The notes below the pieces were generated by a model. It did not search any database. It was not told where the DNA came from and was given only the letters and a program-made list of their open reading frames with translations. A program made the position numbers and the translations under genes. Positions 17,817-25,189 of a stretch of 64,000 bases of DNA are shown here, one piece after another (within the stretch, counting starts at the first letter, position 1; each line of letters starts with the position of its first letter). Location of the stretch: NCBI RefSeq assembly GCF_001637225.1, contig NZ_LVJI01000009.1, forward strand, positions 41,689-105,688. The letters run 5' to 3'. This DNA comes from Paenibacillus antarcticus (GTDB lineage Bacteria > Bacillota > Bacilli > Paenibacillales > Paenibacillaceae).

Positions 17817-18461
17817 TTAAATATGTTCTAATTCCTCTAATAATCGATTAGTTGTATACACCTTTACTCCGATATTCGTAATTTCATCAATTCCTTTACT
17901 ATAGATACCGGAAATAGCATCTTCAACCATGACAACTTTGAAATCTCGTTCGCTAGCTTGATAAATACTTGTTCTAGGACAATTCGGAAAATTGCATCCT
18001 ATGAAAATTAGAGTATCTATTTCATTCTCTCTTAAAAATTCTTCTAAGTGGGTTTGGTAAAATGCCCCCCATCTAGGTTTATACATAGCCCATTCCAGAT
18101 CTCCAATACATTGAATCTTTCCGTTCAATAGGTCCTGAGAGTTCAACTGTTCAGCATGTAATGGCTTAATCGAACTTACAAGATCTGCCCCAGTTGATCC
18201 GGGACTGACGATATCTGCGCCGGACTCTATCAATTCCTTACGACATATGTCTACATTCGACCCATCTTCTTTGTACAAACGGATAACATGTATAATTGGA
18301 ATTTGGCTTCTTCTACAAGTCTCTAATATTCTCTCCATCAGAGGTAATACTTCATAGGTTCCTTTTATTTCGGCGATAGCACCTGGCAGGCTAAAGTCAT
18401 TTTGAGTATCAATTGTTATTACAGCGCAATGATTAAAATTCGGTTCTATATACTTATCCAT
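17817..18461 (-). CDS. Isochorismatase-family cysteine hydrolase
   Basis: The 214-residue protein belongs to the isochorismatase-like hydrolase fold. The triad can be placed: Asp in VITIDTQNDF (residue 18), Lys in YKPRWGAFY (about 130), Cys in FIGCNFPNCPRTSIYQASERDF (about 163). Members cleave isochorismate, nicotinamide or carbamoyl/ureido compounds; the acceptor cannot be chosen here. It has an AGGAGG-type site before ATG and an 8-14 base gap to the gene upstream. Full length. Confidence 0.85.
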   Translation of the reverse strand: MDKYIEPNFNHCAVITIDTQNDFSLPGAIAEIKGTYEVLPLMERILETCRRSQIPIIHVIRLYKEDGSNVDICRKELIESGADIVSPGSTGADLVSSIKPLHAEQLNSQDLLNGKIQCIGDLEWAMYKPRWGAFYQTHLEEFLRENEIDTLIFIGCNFPNCPRTSIYQASERDFKVVMVEDAISGIYSKGIDEITNIGVKVYTTNRLLEELEHI

Positions 18462-18474
18462 TGCTAATCCTCCT

Positions 18475-18897
18475 TCAAGGAATAATATATTTATAATTTC
18501 TTGGTACTTTTGAAGCTATGTAAACCTTCTGATCCATGATTAAATTGCCTTGATTTAATTGAATGATGTACCTTTGAAGCTCTTGATCTGTATTCTTTAT
18601 ATCCATGAATTGATGAGGTATTTCGATCTCGATTTCCTGATTACTCTTTATCTTAACTTCAGATTTATAATGACCCGCAACAGGAACACCACTTCCATAA
18701 ATCATGAATAGACAGTACTTTTTATTATTTTCCTCAAAAAAATACATGCCAGTACCAGCAAAACTCTCATAATTCTCCCATTCATGTTTATCAATAGATA
18801 ACCATATATCAGATTCAGAATTAATCAGTCTACTTATACCGATCAGCATAAATATAGCCAAAATGAATGTAAATATAACTACCCATCGTTTTTTCAT
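18475..18897 (-). CDS. Hypothetical single-pass membrane or exported protein
   Basis: The 140-residue protein begins MKKRWVVIFTFILAIFMLIG, one uncleaved signal anchor, followed by a soluble domain containing WENYESFAGTGMYFFEENNK and a strand-rich end. I do not recognise the family. The internal Met at 18897 is favoured because GATGGGG precedes it. The stop lies 13 bases before the isochorismatase gene, so the two could be co-transcribed. Confidence 0.55.
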   Translation of the reverse strand: MKKRWVVIFTFILAIFMLIGISRLINSESDIWLSIDKHEWENYESFAGTGMYFFEENNKKYCLFMIYGSGVPVAGHYKSEVKIKSNQEIEIEIPHQFMDIKNTDQELQRYIIQLNQGNLIMDQKVYIASKVPRNYKYIIP

Positions 18898-18977
18898 TCC
18901 GTACCCCATCTCTTTAAAATCATGTATCCTCTCATTATTCTTAGTTGTTATTACTTACAAGTAGCTTTGCTAACACA

Positions 18978-19685
18978 TTACCATGGTAATTTCCCAATCG
19001 ATGGTTGAACAAATTGACCCGTAGTACTTTTGTTTAATGTCTTTATCCACTCATAAATGTTGGATGCTGCTTCCTCTGGATACATATTCGAGTCAGATGA
19101 TCCACCCCTTGTAAGCAAAACGCCTGGATGAATTGCATTGACACTTATGTTATTTCCCTGCAACTCATGACTCAAGCATACCGTAAACATATTTTGCGCA
19201 GCTTTAACCATCCGATATGAGTAAGAAAAATCCCGATCAGAAAATTCCCCAGATGCCATTTTTGTTATAGAACCTAATCTTGAAGATACATTAACAATTC
19301 TCGGGTTGTCCGATTGTTTGAGTAATGATATACAAGATTGGACTGCTCTAATTGGGCCTAGGCAATGGATATCAAATAGGGAATTCACTTCCTTTGTTCT
19401 TACTGTCTCAATAAGATATTCTGTACCCGAAATTCCTGCATTATTGATAAGGATATCTAATTCATCTGTTTGCTTACTGACTTCAGATTTAATATGGTTT
19501 ATTGAGCTATCCAGCGTGAGATCAGCAAGAATAGGGTAACATTTTCCTTGGAATTCATATTTCAATCTTTCAAATGCTTCTTCAGTTCTGACAATCGGAA
19601 AAGTAATGTAGTCATGGATTGAGTAGACCTTCAATAGTTCATATCCCAATCCTCGACTTGCACCGGTTATCAATACTGTCTCCAT
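18978..19685 (-). CDS. Short-chain dehydrogenase/reductase
   Basis: The 235-residue SDR has the classical cofactor motif TGASRGLGYEL (T-G-x3-G-x-G) at residue 7, NNAG (residue 84), the catalytic Ser in IVNVSSRLG and Tyr-Lys in YSYRMVKAAQ (YxxxK). The PG motif follows (AIHPGVLLT). It is an NAD(P)-dependent oxidoreductase of the C-factor-like subgroup; the substrate is unknown. Complete gene, single cassette-like unit. Confidence 0.88.
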   Translation of the reverse strand: METVLITGASRGLGYELLKVYSIHDYITFPIVRTEEAFERLKYEFQGKCYPILADLTLDSSINHIKSEVSKQTDELDILINNAGISGTEYLIETVRTKEVNSLFDIHCLGPIRAVQSCISLLKQSDNPRIVNVSSRLGSITKMASGEFSDRDFSYSYRMVKAAQNMFTVCLSHELQGNNISVNAIHPGVLLTRGGSSDSNMYPEEAASNIYEWIKTLNKSTTGQFVQPSIGKLPW

Positions 19686-19803
19686 CAGTTACTCCCCCAT
19701 ATCATAGTTTAGAATTCACCTTTAATAATTTGGTTTCGATCGTATATCTAATTTAGGGGAATCTTTAGGAAGAAGTTCTTTAGGTAGGTACCCTCTTTTA
19801 GTA

Positions 19804-20196
19804 TCATTTACCCGTATTATTTCTTTCTTGTCCTACTATAATTCTCCAATCCTGATCTACATACTTAATTGGAAAAGTGAATTCATCCATTTTGCCATTC
19901 TCTTCAGTCGTTATTGTGACACTATACTCTGTATCATTAATTTTTCGTAAATCCTTTATTAGTGCTTTGTCTATTTTTTGGCTTATCGTCTGATATTCTG
20001 ACTTTTGTTGTATTTTATCTGGAAACCTTAGGTCATCCGCATATTTAACCATAGTATCAATATCTTTAATTTCAACAGCTTTCAAATACGCGGTAACTTG
20101 TTCTCGAACTTTCTCTTTCGTATCTAATGTTTTGGATTCGGAACACCCTATTAAATTTATGATTACGATGATCATTACTAGAAGTTTGAACTTCAT
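19804..20196 (-). CDS. Putative lipoprotein with NTF2-like fold
   Basis: The 130-residue protein has a lipoprotein signal, LLVMIIVIINLIGCSESKT, with lipobox L-I-G-C at residue 18. The remainder (VREQVTAYLKAVEIKDIDTMVKYADDL... ending in DQDWRIIVGQ) resembles an NTF2/DUF4878-like cone fold: helix pair, then strands with a terminal W-x-I. It would be anchored on the outer face of the membrane. The role is unknown. Confidence 0.65.
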   Translation of the reverse strand: MKFKLLVMIIVIINLIGCSESKTLDTKEKVREQVTAYLKAVEIKDIDTMVKYADDLRFPDKIQQKSEYQTISQKIDKALIKDLRKINDTEYSVTITTEENGKMDEFTFPIKYVDQDWRIIVGQERNNTGK

Positions 20197-20268
20197 TGTT
20201 TTAACATTCTCCTTTGAAAGTCAATATTTATTGATTACGACTTTTACTTTTAGTCATTACACCCTAAC

Positions 20269-20544
20269 TTATTGATCATTCCTTCGATTCTTACGTTTGT
20301 TGTTAATATATTGTAGCCCAGAGATAACAGCATAAATAATAACAACATTAACAAAATAACCAAATAAATCTATGCTAACGCCTTTAATGAACCAACTATT
20401 CTGTTGATACTGTATAAAGAATCTTAAAGGAAACCCATATTTTATTCTATCTGCACCTTCCGTAGGAGCATTTCCTGGAATAAAAAGTATAGCAAGGACA
20501 GCAAGCCAGAGCGAAATATTTAGAATCATTTTGTTTACTTTCAT
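20269..20544 (-). CDS. Small membrane protein with two transmembrane segments
   Basis: The 91-residue protein has a hydrophobic segment at residues 6-22 (ILNISLWLAVLAILFIPG) and another at 60-80 (DLFGYFVNVVIIYAVISGL), with an extracytoplasmic loop containing IKYGFPLRFF, and ends in a basic tail (NNKRKNRRND). Membrane orientation would follow the positive-inside rule with the tail inside. The family is not identified; similar small proteins accompany acetyltransferase and lipoprotein genes in Bacillales. Confidence 0.55.
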   Translation of the reverse strand: MKVNKMILNISLWLAVLAILFIPGNAPTEGADRIKYGFPLRFFIQYQQNSWFIKGVSIDLFGYFVNVVIIYAVISGLQYINNKRKNRRNDQ

Positions 20545-20623
20545 TTAGATCCCCCTTCACTTGGTACAAGAGCCCTTTAATTATTGATAGAATTATAATT
20601 AGTTACTAAATATGTTTGTTAAC

Positions 20624-21262
20624 TTAAATTGCTGCCTGTTCAAGTTTACTAAATACATCCCACTCTATAAAAAGTCTTCTTAGCCCCAATGCAGTTGTCT
20701 CAATAAATTCTTCTAACTTATTCATTGATAAGTTGCTTAGTTCACTTAAAGATTCATTTTCAAGATTATTTATGAATTGAATCTTCTCCTTTCTGTAATC
20801 GTAAATCTCTTGTTCTAATAAACCGCCCAACTCATACGCCTTACCGGATTCAAGCTTACTAAGTAACTCTCTAGTCTCTGGATTATTATGTGATATCAAA
20901 TATTCAAATTTTGTTACATCTTGCGTATAAATACTCTTTCCATTTGGATATAATTCATATTCCGGATAAATATTAAGAGTCCATATTCTGTCCGTATAAA
21001 TATGGGCGATGTATCCACACAGAAATTGCATAAATCTCGAATTACTAATTACCAAATGCCTGTTGTTTTCAAAGGAACCCCAAAGGTCTTCGTCTGTTGC
21101 AAACTTTCCTTCTTCAAACATTAAATGTGTTTTGGCCTTTTCTATTCATTCATTAGTCCTTATATGAATTGAATCGGGAGCAAGACTCCCCAGTAAAAAC
21201 TCTGAGGAAGGATTAGTTAATAATCTGCTAGCAACAGAAAAATGAACCATTGGCCAAGGCAT
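20624..21262 (-). pseudogene. Zinc-dependent phospholipase C-like protein with a single nonsense codon
   Basis: From ATG at 21262 the frame reads MPWPMVHFSVASRLLTNPSS, then LGSLAPDSIHIRTNE. It then meets TGA (21148-21146) and continues in the same frame as IEKAKTHLMFEEGKFATDED, FLCGYIAHIYTDRIW and a normal C-terminus. This is the PF00882-type zinc-dependent phospholipase C family, with His and Asp residues (VHF, APD, GYIAHIYTD) likely binding metal. Everything is in one 213-codon frame apart from the stop, which is probably TGG or CGA mutated. The intact part from 21121 could only give a metal-site-deficient fragment. Confidence 0.75.
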
Positions 21263-21371
21263 CACGTACACTCCGTTCTTTATTATCACTTTAAATTACA
21301 GATCCAGATACCATATATGAATGTGTTGTTATCTGAAGGCAATCACCTTCGAAAAGACTATCTAATTAGTC

Positions 21372-21620
21372 TTACTTCGTAGTTCGGGATAAAAAGGATG
21401 ATATAGCCCAACAGATAAATGCAAAAATCAACAATCCCACAAACATCCAAACTTGAACTGGTCCGCTACCCATATGACTAAAGGGAAAAGGGCCACTAAT
21501 AATCCAAATATATCTGTCATCATTACCATGAACGAACCAATACACAAATATCGGACATACAAATAAAATAAATGATATTCCCAAAAATAAGGATGAAAGA
21601 TATTGTTTGAATCTAACCAT
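21372..21620 (-). CDS. Small membrane protein with two transmembrane segments
   Basis: The 82-residue protein begins MVRFKQYLSSLFLGISFILF, 8 bases after AAAGGAG. It has two hydrophobic segments (about 8-27 and 56-74) flanking the loop VHGNDDRYIWIISGPFPFSHMGSGP. The loop pattern (I-S-G-P-F-P-F-S-x-x-G-S-G-P) looks conserved-like, but I do not know the family. It lies between the HD-domain gene and the broken phospholipase gene. Confidence 0.6.
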   Translation of the reverse strand: MVRFKQYLSSLFLGISFILFVCPIFVYWFVHGNDDRYIWIISGPFPFSHMGSGPVQVWMFVGLLIFAFICWAISSFLSRTTK

Positions 21621-21647
21621 ATTAATAACTCCTTTCATAATTAATCA

Positions 21648-22271
21648 TTAAAATATAGACACTTTATTCTTAAGCTCTTCATAGGCTTCTTTCAACCAGG
21701 GATGAACAACTTTTAAGGTCTCTTGCCGTTCCCATAAGTAATTGATATATGCAAATGCTCCATGCGTTAATGAATTCTTTAAATTTCTATTCAATTCTTC
21801 AATATATGGAGGCGCCCCTGACTGATCCCAAGCAATTTTATCAGCCACAAATAATACTTGATCAAGTAAAGTTGCATTTGCCCGTAATGTCGTATGACAA
21901 CCCACGGCGTCTAATATTTCTTGATCGGTAATTCCAAAAATATCTCTAGCCATTACCTTTGATATCTTCTGGTGGATGATCATTGGAAATAGTTCCTCTT
22001 CAGGTAAAATATCGATCTGTAATTGTCTCGAGATATCTATACGCTCACTATTTGGAAAAACTGCACTGATATCATGCAACCAACCTGCAATTTCAGCTGC
22101 TTCGTGGTTCGCTTCAAACATAAATGCAAGTCTCCTTGCTTCCGTTCCAACGTCAATACAATGATCAGCTGTTTGAGGACATTTATTTATCGTTAAAAAT
22201 AGATGTATATTTCTCTTCAAATCGCTTGTAAACTCAATTTTTTTTGTCAGATTCTCAAATATGGTATGCAT
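21648..22271 (-). CDS. HD-domain phosphohydrolase, YqeK-like
   Basis: The 207-residue protein carries an HD metal site: TADHCIDVGTEARRLA (first His), AGWLHDISAVFP (His-Asp pair), VGCHTTLRANA (later His) and VLFVADKIAWDQSGAP (Asp). This order and spacing match the YqeK group, which hydrolyses Ap4A symmetrically. It may instead be a relative with other substrates, since the usual YqeK neighbours (nadD, rsfS) are absent and it sits in the cassette-like array. The start at Met-3 of the longest frame is 8 bases after GAGGGG. Confidence 0.75.
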   Translation of the reverse strand: MHTIFENLTKKIEFTSDLKRNIHLFLTINKCPQTADHCIDVGTEARRLAFMFEANHEAAEIAGWLHDISAVFPNSERIDISRQLQIDILPEEELFPMIIHQKISKVMARDIFGITDQEILDAVGCHTTLRANATLLDQVLFVADKIAWDQSGAPPYIEELNRNLKNSLTHGAFAYINYLWERQETLKVVHPWLKEAYEELKNKVSIF

Positions 22272-22382
22272 CGTCAATTCCCCTCACCTTTTATTACCTT
22301 GCTTCCTGGCTTCTTAACTTCCGTCCGGAACTATAGGTGAACGATCAAGCGGTAGTTTCACCTAATCTACGTATGTCATAGT

Positions 22383-22508
22383 GCTTAAGGGCCTGAGGTC
22401 CGTATCGTTAGACTTAGCCAATTATATGTATCTCTTGATTATGCTGTTTTGAGTTTCTTCTTCATAACGATCAAGGGGAAACCCCGCCTTAGTAATGCTC
22501 TGTTATAC
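22383..22508 (-). repeat. attC-like cassette-junction repeat, two blocks
   Basis: Between the HD gene and the Nudix gene, the 380-base gap has no gene. It holds a left arm (minus strand GTATAAC at 22508-22502 followed by AGAGCATTACT and CCCCTTGATCG). About 45 bases on comes the block GGCTAAGTC...CCCTTAAGCAC (22420-22383). Both blocks recur elsewhere: the first near 34.2 and 36.7 kb, the second near 37.8 and 39.7 kb. A 7-bp hairpin (AGGTGAA/TTCACCT) lies at 22336-22363. Confidence 0.5.
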
Positions 22509-22660
22509 GAAGTTATCACTATCTATGAAAAACCTTTATTATACTTTTTTGATTTATTGATTTCTTTTTATTAACGGTTTAAATAATATATAAATCCCCC
22601 TATTTCTTTACCCATACGATAGACAACAACTGGTCTGAAATAATTATAATTGAATAATAT

Positions 22661-23140
22661 TCAGCCATCACTCAATATCTCTTCAATTAATTTTTTTTGT
22701 TCTGTAGGCATTCCATCTGGCCAACTCCCAATGCTACAGTAAAGGATCTCTGATATCTCCGTGCTTCGGATAAACGCCCCTTCAATAATTCGTCCTTTAA
22801 ATACAAGATCTACTCTATTTGGTTTCTGTCCAAAAATAGCCCTGGACAGACCTATAATCTGTACCTTAAGTCCTGTCTCTTCAAAAACTTCCCTGGTTAA
22901 TCCATCTTCTGGCTTCTCTAATTCCATCCAGCCACCCGGAATTCCCCATGGTTGTTCACGGTATACATGTTTTAATAGTAATACTTGTCCTTCATCATTT
23001 GTGATTACTCCTAATACAGCCACAAGGAATTTATGTTGCGCCCTATAAACAACCCAATTTTTAAATTTAGTGAACGGTGTATGTTTATATAGTAAAACAA
23101 GCCAATCTCTTGGTAATAAGTTAATCAACTTTGATAACAT
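22661..23140 (-). CDS. Nudix hydrolase
   Basis: The 159-residue protein has a complete Nudix box, G-x5-E-x7-R-E-x-x-E-E-x-G: GGWMELEKPEDGLTREVFEE then TGL, at residues 69-91. It therefore hydrolyses a nucleoside diphosphate linked to another moiety, using Mg2+. The N-terminal extension (INLLPRDWLVLLYKHTPFTKF) is hydrophobic-amphipathic and is seen in several Bacillales Nudix proteins. The substrate is unknown. The gene follows a stretch of repeat sequence and has its own AT-rich leader. Confidence 0.88.
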   Translation of the reverse strand: MLSKLINLLPRDWLVLLYKHTPFTKFKNWVVYRAQHKFLVAVLGVITNDEGQVLLLKHVYREQPWGIPGGWMELEKPEDGLTREVFEETGLKVQIIGLSRAIFGQKPNRVDLVFKGRIIEGAFIRSTEISEILYCSIGSWPDGMPTEQKKLIEEILSDG

Positions 23141-23186
23141 GATTTACCCTCTTCCTTTATATTTTATTATCGCGAGATGCTTATGC

Positions 23187-23741
23187 TCACAACACCTTTT
23201 TATTTATTTCTTTAAATATCTGATCAACAATCATTTCAGGTGGATTTGAACCGTCAATAATACAATCCGAATTTGGTTTTACAGATTTTATCATTTCTTG
23301 ATAGGCTGCTCTTCCTCTTGAGAGATAGAATATCATGTCATTATGTAAATCATTGAATGAGGCTTCGTTGTAATCTCGAAGTAATCGTCTTGCCATAGCA
23401 ATATCTAAAGGAGTATCAATGAATACTGTGAAGTCAATAAATGCACCCAACCCATTGTTTAAATAAGCGAAAGGATAATCAAGCAGTAAATATTTTAGCT
23501 TTTGTTCATTCTTACTTATTAAGTTCTGAACATCATAAACAAGTGGAGCTAGATTCCACTCATTGTAATCTGCCCCCTTATCGACCCACTCACAAATATC
23601 GACTGGATATTCTTCCAGCTCATAGTCATCAAAGAATAGAACCTTTGAATCTTTTAATCTATCTCTTAGAAGACTGGTTATCGTGGTCTTCCCACCTCCG
23701 GATACAGCTGCTATTGAGATTACGATGGGTTTTTGATTCAT
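23187..23741 (-). CDS. Uridine-kinase-like P-loop kinase
   Basis: The P-loop is AAVSGGGKTTITSLLRDRL near the N-terminus (start Met 23741). The body has FFDDYELEEYPVDICEWVDKG, DYPFAYLNNGLGAFIDFTVFIDTPLDIAMARRLLRD and a C-terminal helix. This pattern fits the uridine kinase/phosphoribulokinase-like small kinases, with the Asp pair after the first strand acting on the acceptor hydroxyl. The ribosome binding site (GGAGG, 12 bases away) is a little far. A longer frame to 23825 adds 28 non-conserved residues, which I left out. Confidence 0.75.
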   Translation of the reverse strand: MNQKPIVISIAAVSGGGKTTITSLLRDRLKDSKVLFFDDYELEEYPVDICEWVDKGADYNEWNLAPLVYDVQNLISKNEQKLKYLLLDYPFAYLNNGLGAFIDFTVFIDTPLDIAMARRLLRDYNEASFNDLHNDMIFYLSRGRAAYQEMIKSVKPNSDCIIDGSNPPEMIVDQIFKEINKKVL

Positions 23742-23887
23742 TTCGATATCTATCCTCCGGATTGAAGTAAGTACTTCTTTATTGGTGATACATCGTGCTA
23801 AAGGGTTTCGCAGTCCTGTGTTCAATACAACCAGTCCCCTTAGATATCTCCTATCTTAGAGGACTTCGTGTCCGGTCGGTTCTTTTC

Positions 23888-24076
23888 CTATCTAATTACA
23901 TTCATTAACCACAAGAATAAAAAGAATAATACAACTATTGTAACTGCAGCTATTAATGTGCTAGTTAGGTTTCCAAAATAATTCTTCCTAGGTTTTTCTA
24001 TTAGTTCCTGTTGTTTTTCTTCAAAATGCCTTTTTGATACATCTTCATTAACAGAATTCAGATTTTCTTGAAACAC
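23888..24076 (-). CDS. Small tail-anchored membrane protein
   Basis: The 62-residue protein has a polar, charged N-terminal half (NSVNEDVSKRHFEEKQQELI) and one C-terminal transmembrane segment (LIAAVTIVVLFFLFLWLMNV). It starts at GTG with GGAGGGTG upstream. The function is unknown; the composition suggests a tail-anchored small protein facing the cytoplasm. Supported mainly by the ribosome binding site and the membrane segment. Confidence 0.5.
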   Translation of the reverse strand: MFQENLNSVNEDVSKRHFEEKQQELIEKPRKNYFGNLTSTLIAAVTIVVLFFLFLWLMNVIR

Positions 24077-24172
24077 AATTCACCCTCCTTAGCCTAAGGT
24101 GACTACCATCATTTTATCATAAATTCCAAAATTTAATATTTTTAAAGAATGTTAAAATTGATGTTTTTATGT

Positions 24173-24697
24173 TCAGTCTACCTCATCTATGCAAATTTTG
24201 ATGAACTCAAATAGATTCTCCGCCTCAACAGAACGCTTTCCCCAATCGTGCCAACAATACAACACTTGTCCTACACTTCCCGCTTCTGATGGATCAGTAT
24301 CAAGACATAGATAATCCCCTCCACCGTTCTCTGCGATTGGAATCCATTTGGAATTCCAAAGTACGGGTTTAATTTCACCCTCGATATCTGGTTCTATATC
24401 GTCAGACTCAAATTCCTCCTGTAAAAAATTCCAGTTATCTATAATTAGAGAAATTGGGGAAAGTGTCAGATTTCTTACAAAGGAATTAACCCCTACATTC
24501 CAATTTTGCCCATTATGAACAGTGTAAATTTTCTTCATTTCTACAGGGAGTGTCACGTTAAGTGTATTTTCGATTAACTGAAGTTCTTCATCTGTTGCAC
24601 CTGACTGTAAATTTAATGTTTCTTCAAAGTTTACTTCCAGATTTGTCCCCTTTTCTATAATACGCTGCCATAATAACTCCGCTTGATTTATCTTCAT
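24173..24697 (-). CDS. SMI1/KNR4-family protein
   Basis: The 174-residue SMI1/KNR4 (SUKH) domain protein shows the N-terminal ATDEELQLIENTLNVTLPVEMKKIYTVHNG block, WIPIAENGGGDYLCLDTDP in the middle and a C-terminal FEFIKICIDEVD helix. SUKH proteins often act as immunity proteins for contact-dependent or secreted nuclease toxins. No toxin gene is next to it here, so that role is only a possibility. Start Met 24697 has GGAGG 8 bases upstream. Confidence 0.85.
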   Translation of the reverse strand: MKINQAELLWQRIIEKGTNLEVNFEETLNLQSGATDEELQLIENTLNVTLPVEMKKIYTVHNGQNWNVGVNSFVRNLTLSPISLIIDNWNFLQEEFESDDIEPDIEGEIKPVLWNSKWIPIAENGGGDYLCLDTDPSEAGSVGQVLYCWHDWGKRSVEAENLFEFIKICIDEVD

Positions 24698-24752
24698 ACA
24701 TTCATCCTCCATATAGTAGAACTATTAAGGACCCTAGGTCCGGGTTAATCTC

Positions 24753-24781
24753 TTGACAAGTGAGGTTTATTACACTAGACT
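24753..24781 (+). promoter_or_regulatory. Promoter of the BlaI/BlaR1-like operon
   Basis: TTGACA (24753-24758), a 17-base spacer and TAGACT (24776-24781) form a plausible sigma-A promoter about 50 bases before the BlaI-like start. BlaI-type repressors usually bind their own promoter; a palindromic GGACC-CTA-GGTCC lies just upstream, but it resembles the array repeats more than a Bla box. Confidence 0.5.
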
Positions 24782-24829
24782 CTTTCTCATAAGGTTTACT
24801 GCGATAAACTCATTAAGGAGGAGATCAGA

Positions 24830-25189
24830 ATAGAACCCTACAAATTGTTCGATGCCGAATACAAATTTGCCTGCCTAATATGGGATAATGAACCCATTAA
24901 TTCTACAGATCTTGTTAAGCTAAGCCAGGTAAAGCTTGGTTGGAAGAAGTCCACAACCTACACCGTTTTAAGAAAACTCTGTGAGCGGGGAATCCTTAGA
25001 AACGACGAAGCAACGGTCACTGCCATTGTTAAAAAAACAGATGCTCAGAAATATGAAAGTCAGACTGTTGTTGAAAAATCCTTCAATGGATCTTTGCCAC
25101 AGTTCTTAACCGCTTTTCTGGGGGGTAAGAAACTTTCTGAGGTTGAAGCTGAAGAGTTGAAGCGAATTATTGAGGAGGCGACTAGATGA
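24830..25189 (+). CDS. BlaI/MecI-family repressor
   Basis: The winged-helix repressor of about 119 residues has the family sequence LFDAEYKFACLIWDNEPINS, GWKKSTTYTVLRKLCERGIL and a C-terminal dimerisation helix ending in AEELKRIIEEA. It would repress its own operon and be cleaved or displaced on signal from the BlaR1-like partner. An AAGGAGGAG site lies 6-8 bases before ATA GAA CCC TAC AAA (expected M-E-P-Y-K) at 24830. The next possible start is TTG at 24845, which is poorly placed and cuts into the conserved N-terminus. It overlaps the next gene by ATGA. Plus strand, opposite to its neighbours. Confidence 0.8.
   Translation: MEPYKLFDAEYKFACLIWDNEPINSTDLVKLSQVKLGWKKSTTYTVLRKLCERGILRNDEATVTAIVKKTDAQKYESQTVVEKSFNGSLPQFLTAFLGGKKLSEVEAEELKRIIEEATR

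Noticed and set aside
22278..22660. Repeat-rich gap considered as a CRISPR array
   Set aside because: The repeated blocks are each present once or twice, imperfect, and not regularly spaced.
24173..24697. SMI1/KNR4 gene as immunity gene of a toxin system
   Set aside because: No polymorphic toxin, nuclease or secretion gene lies next to it; only the family is supported.
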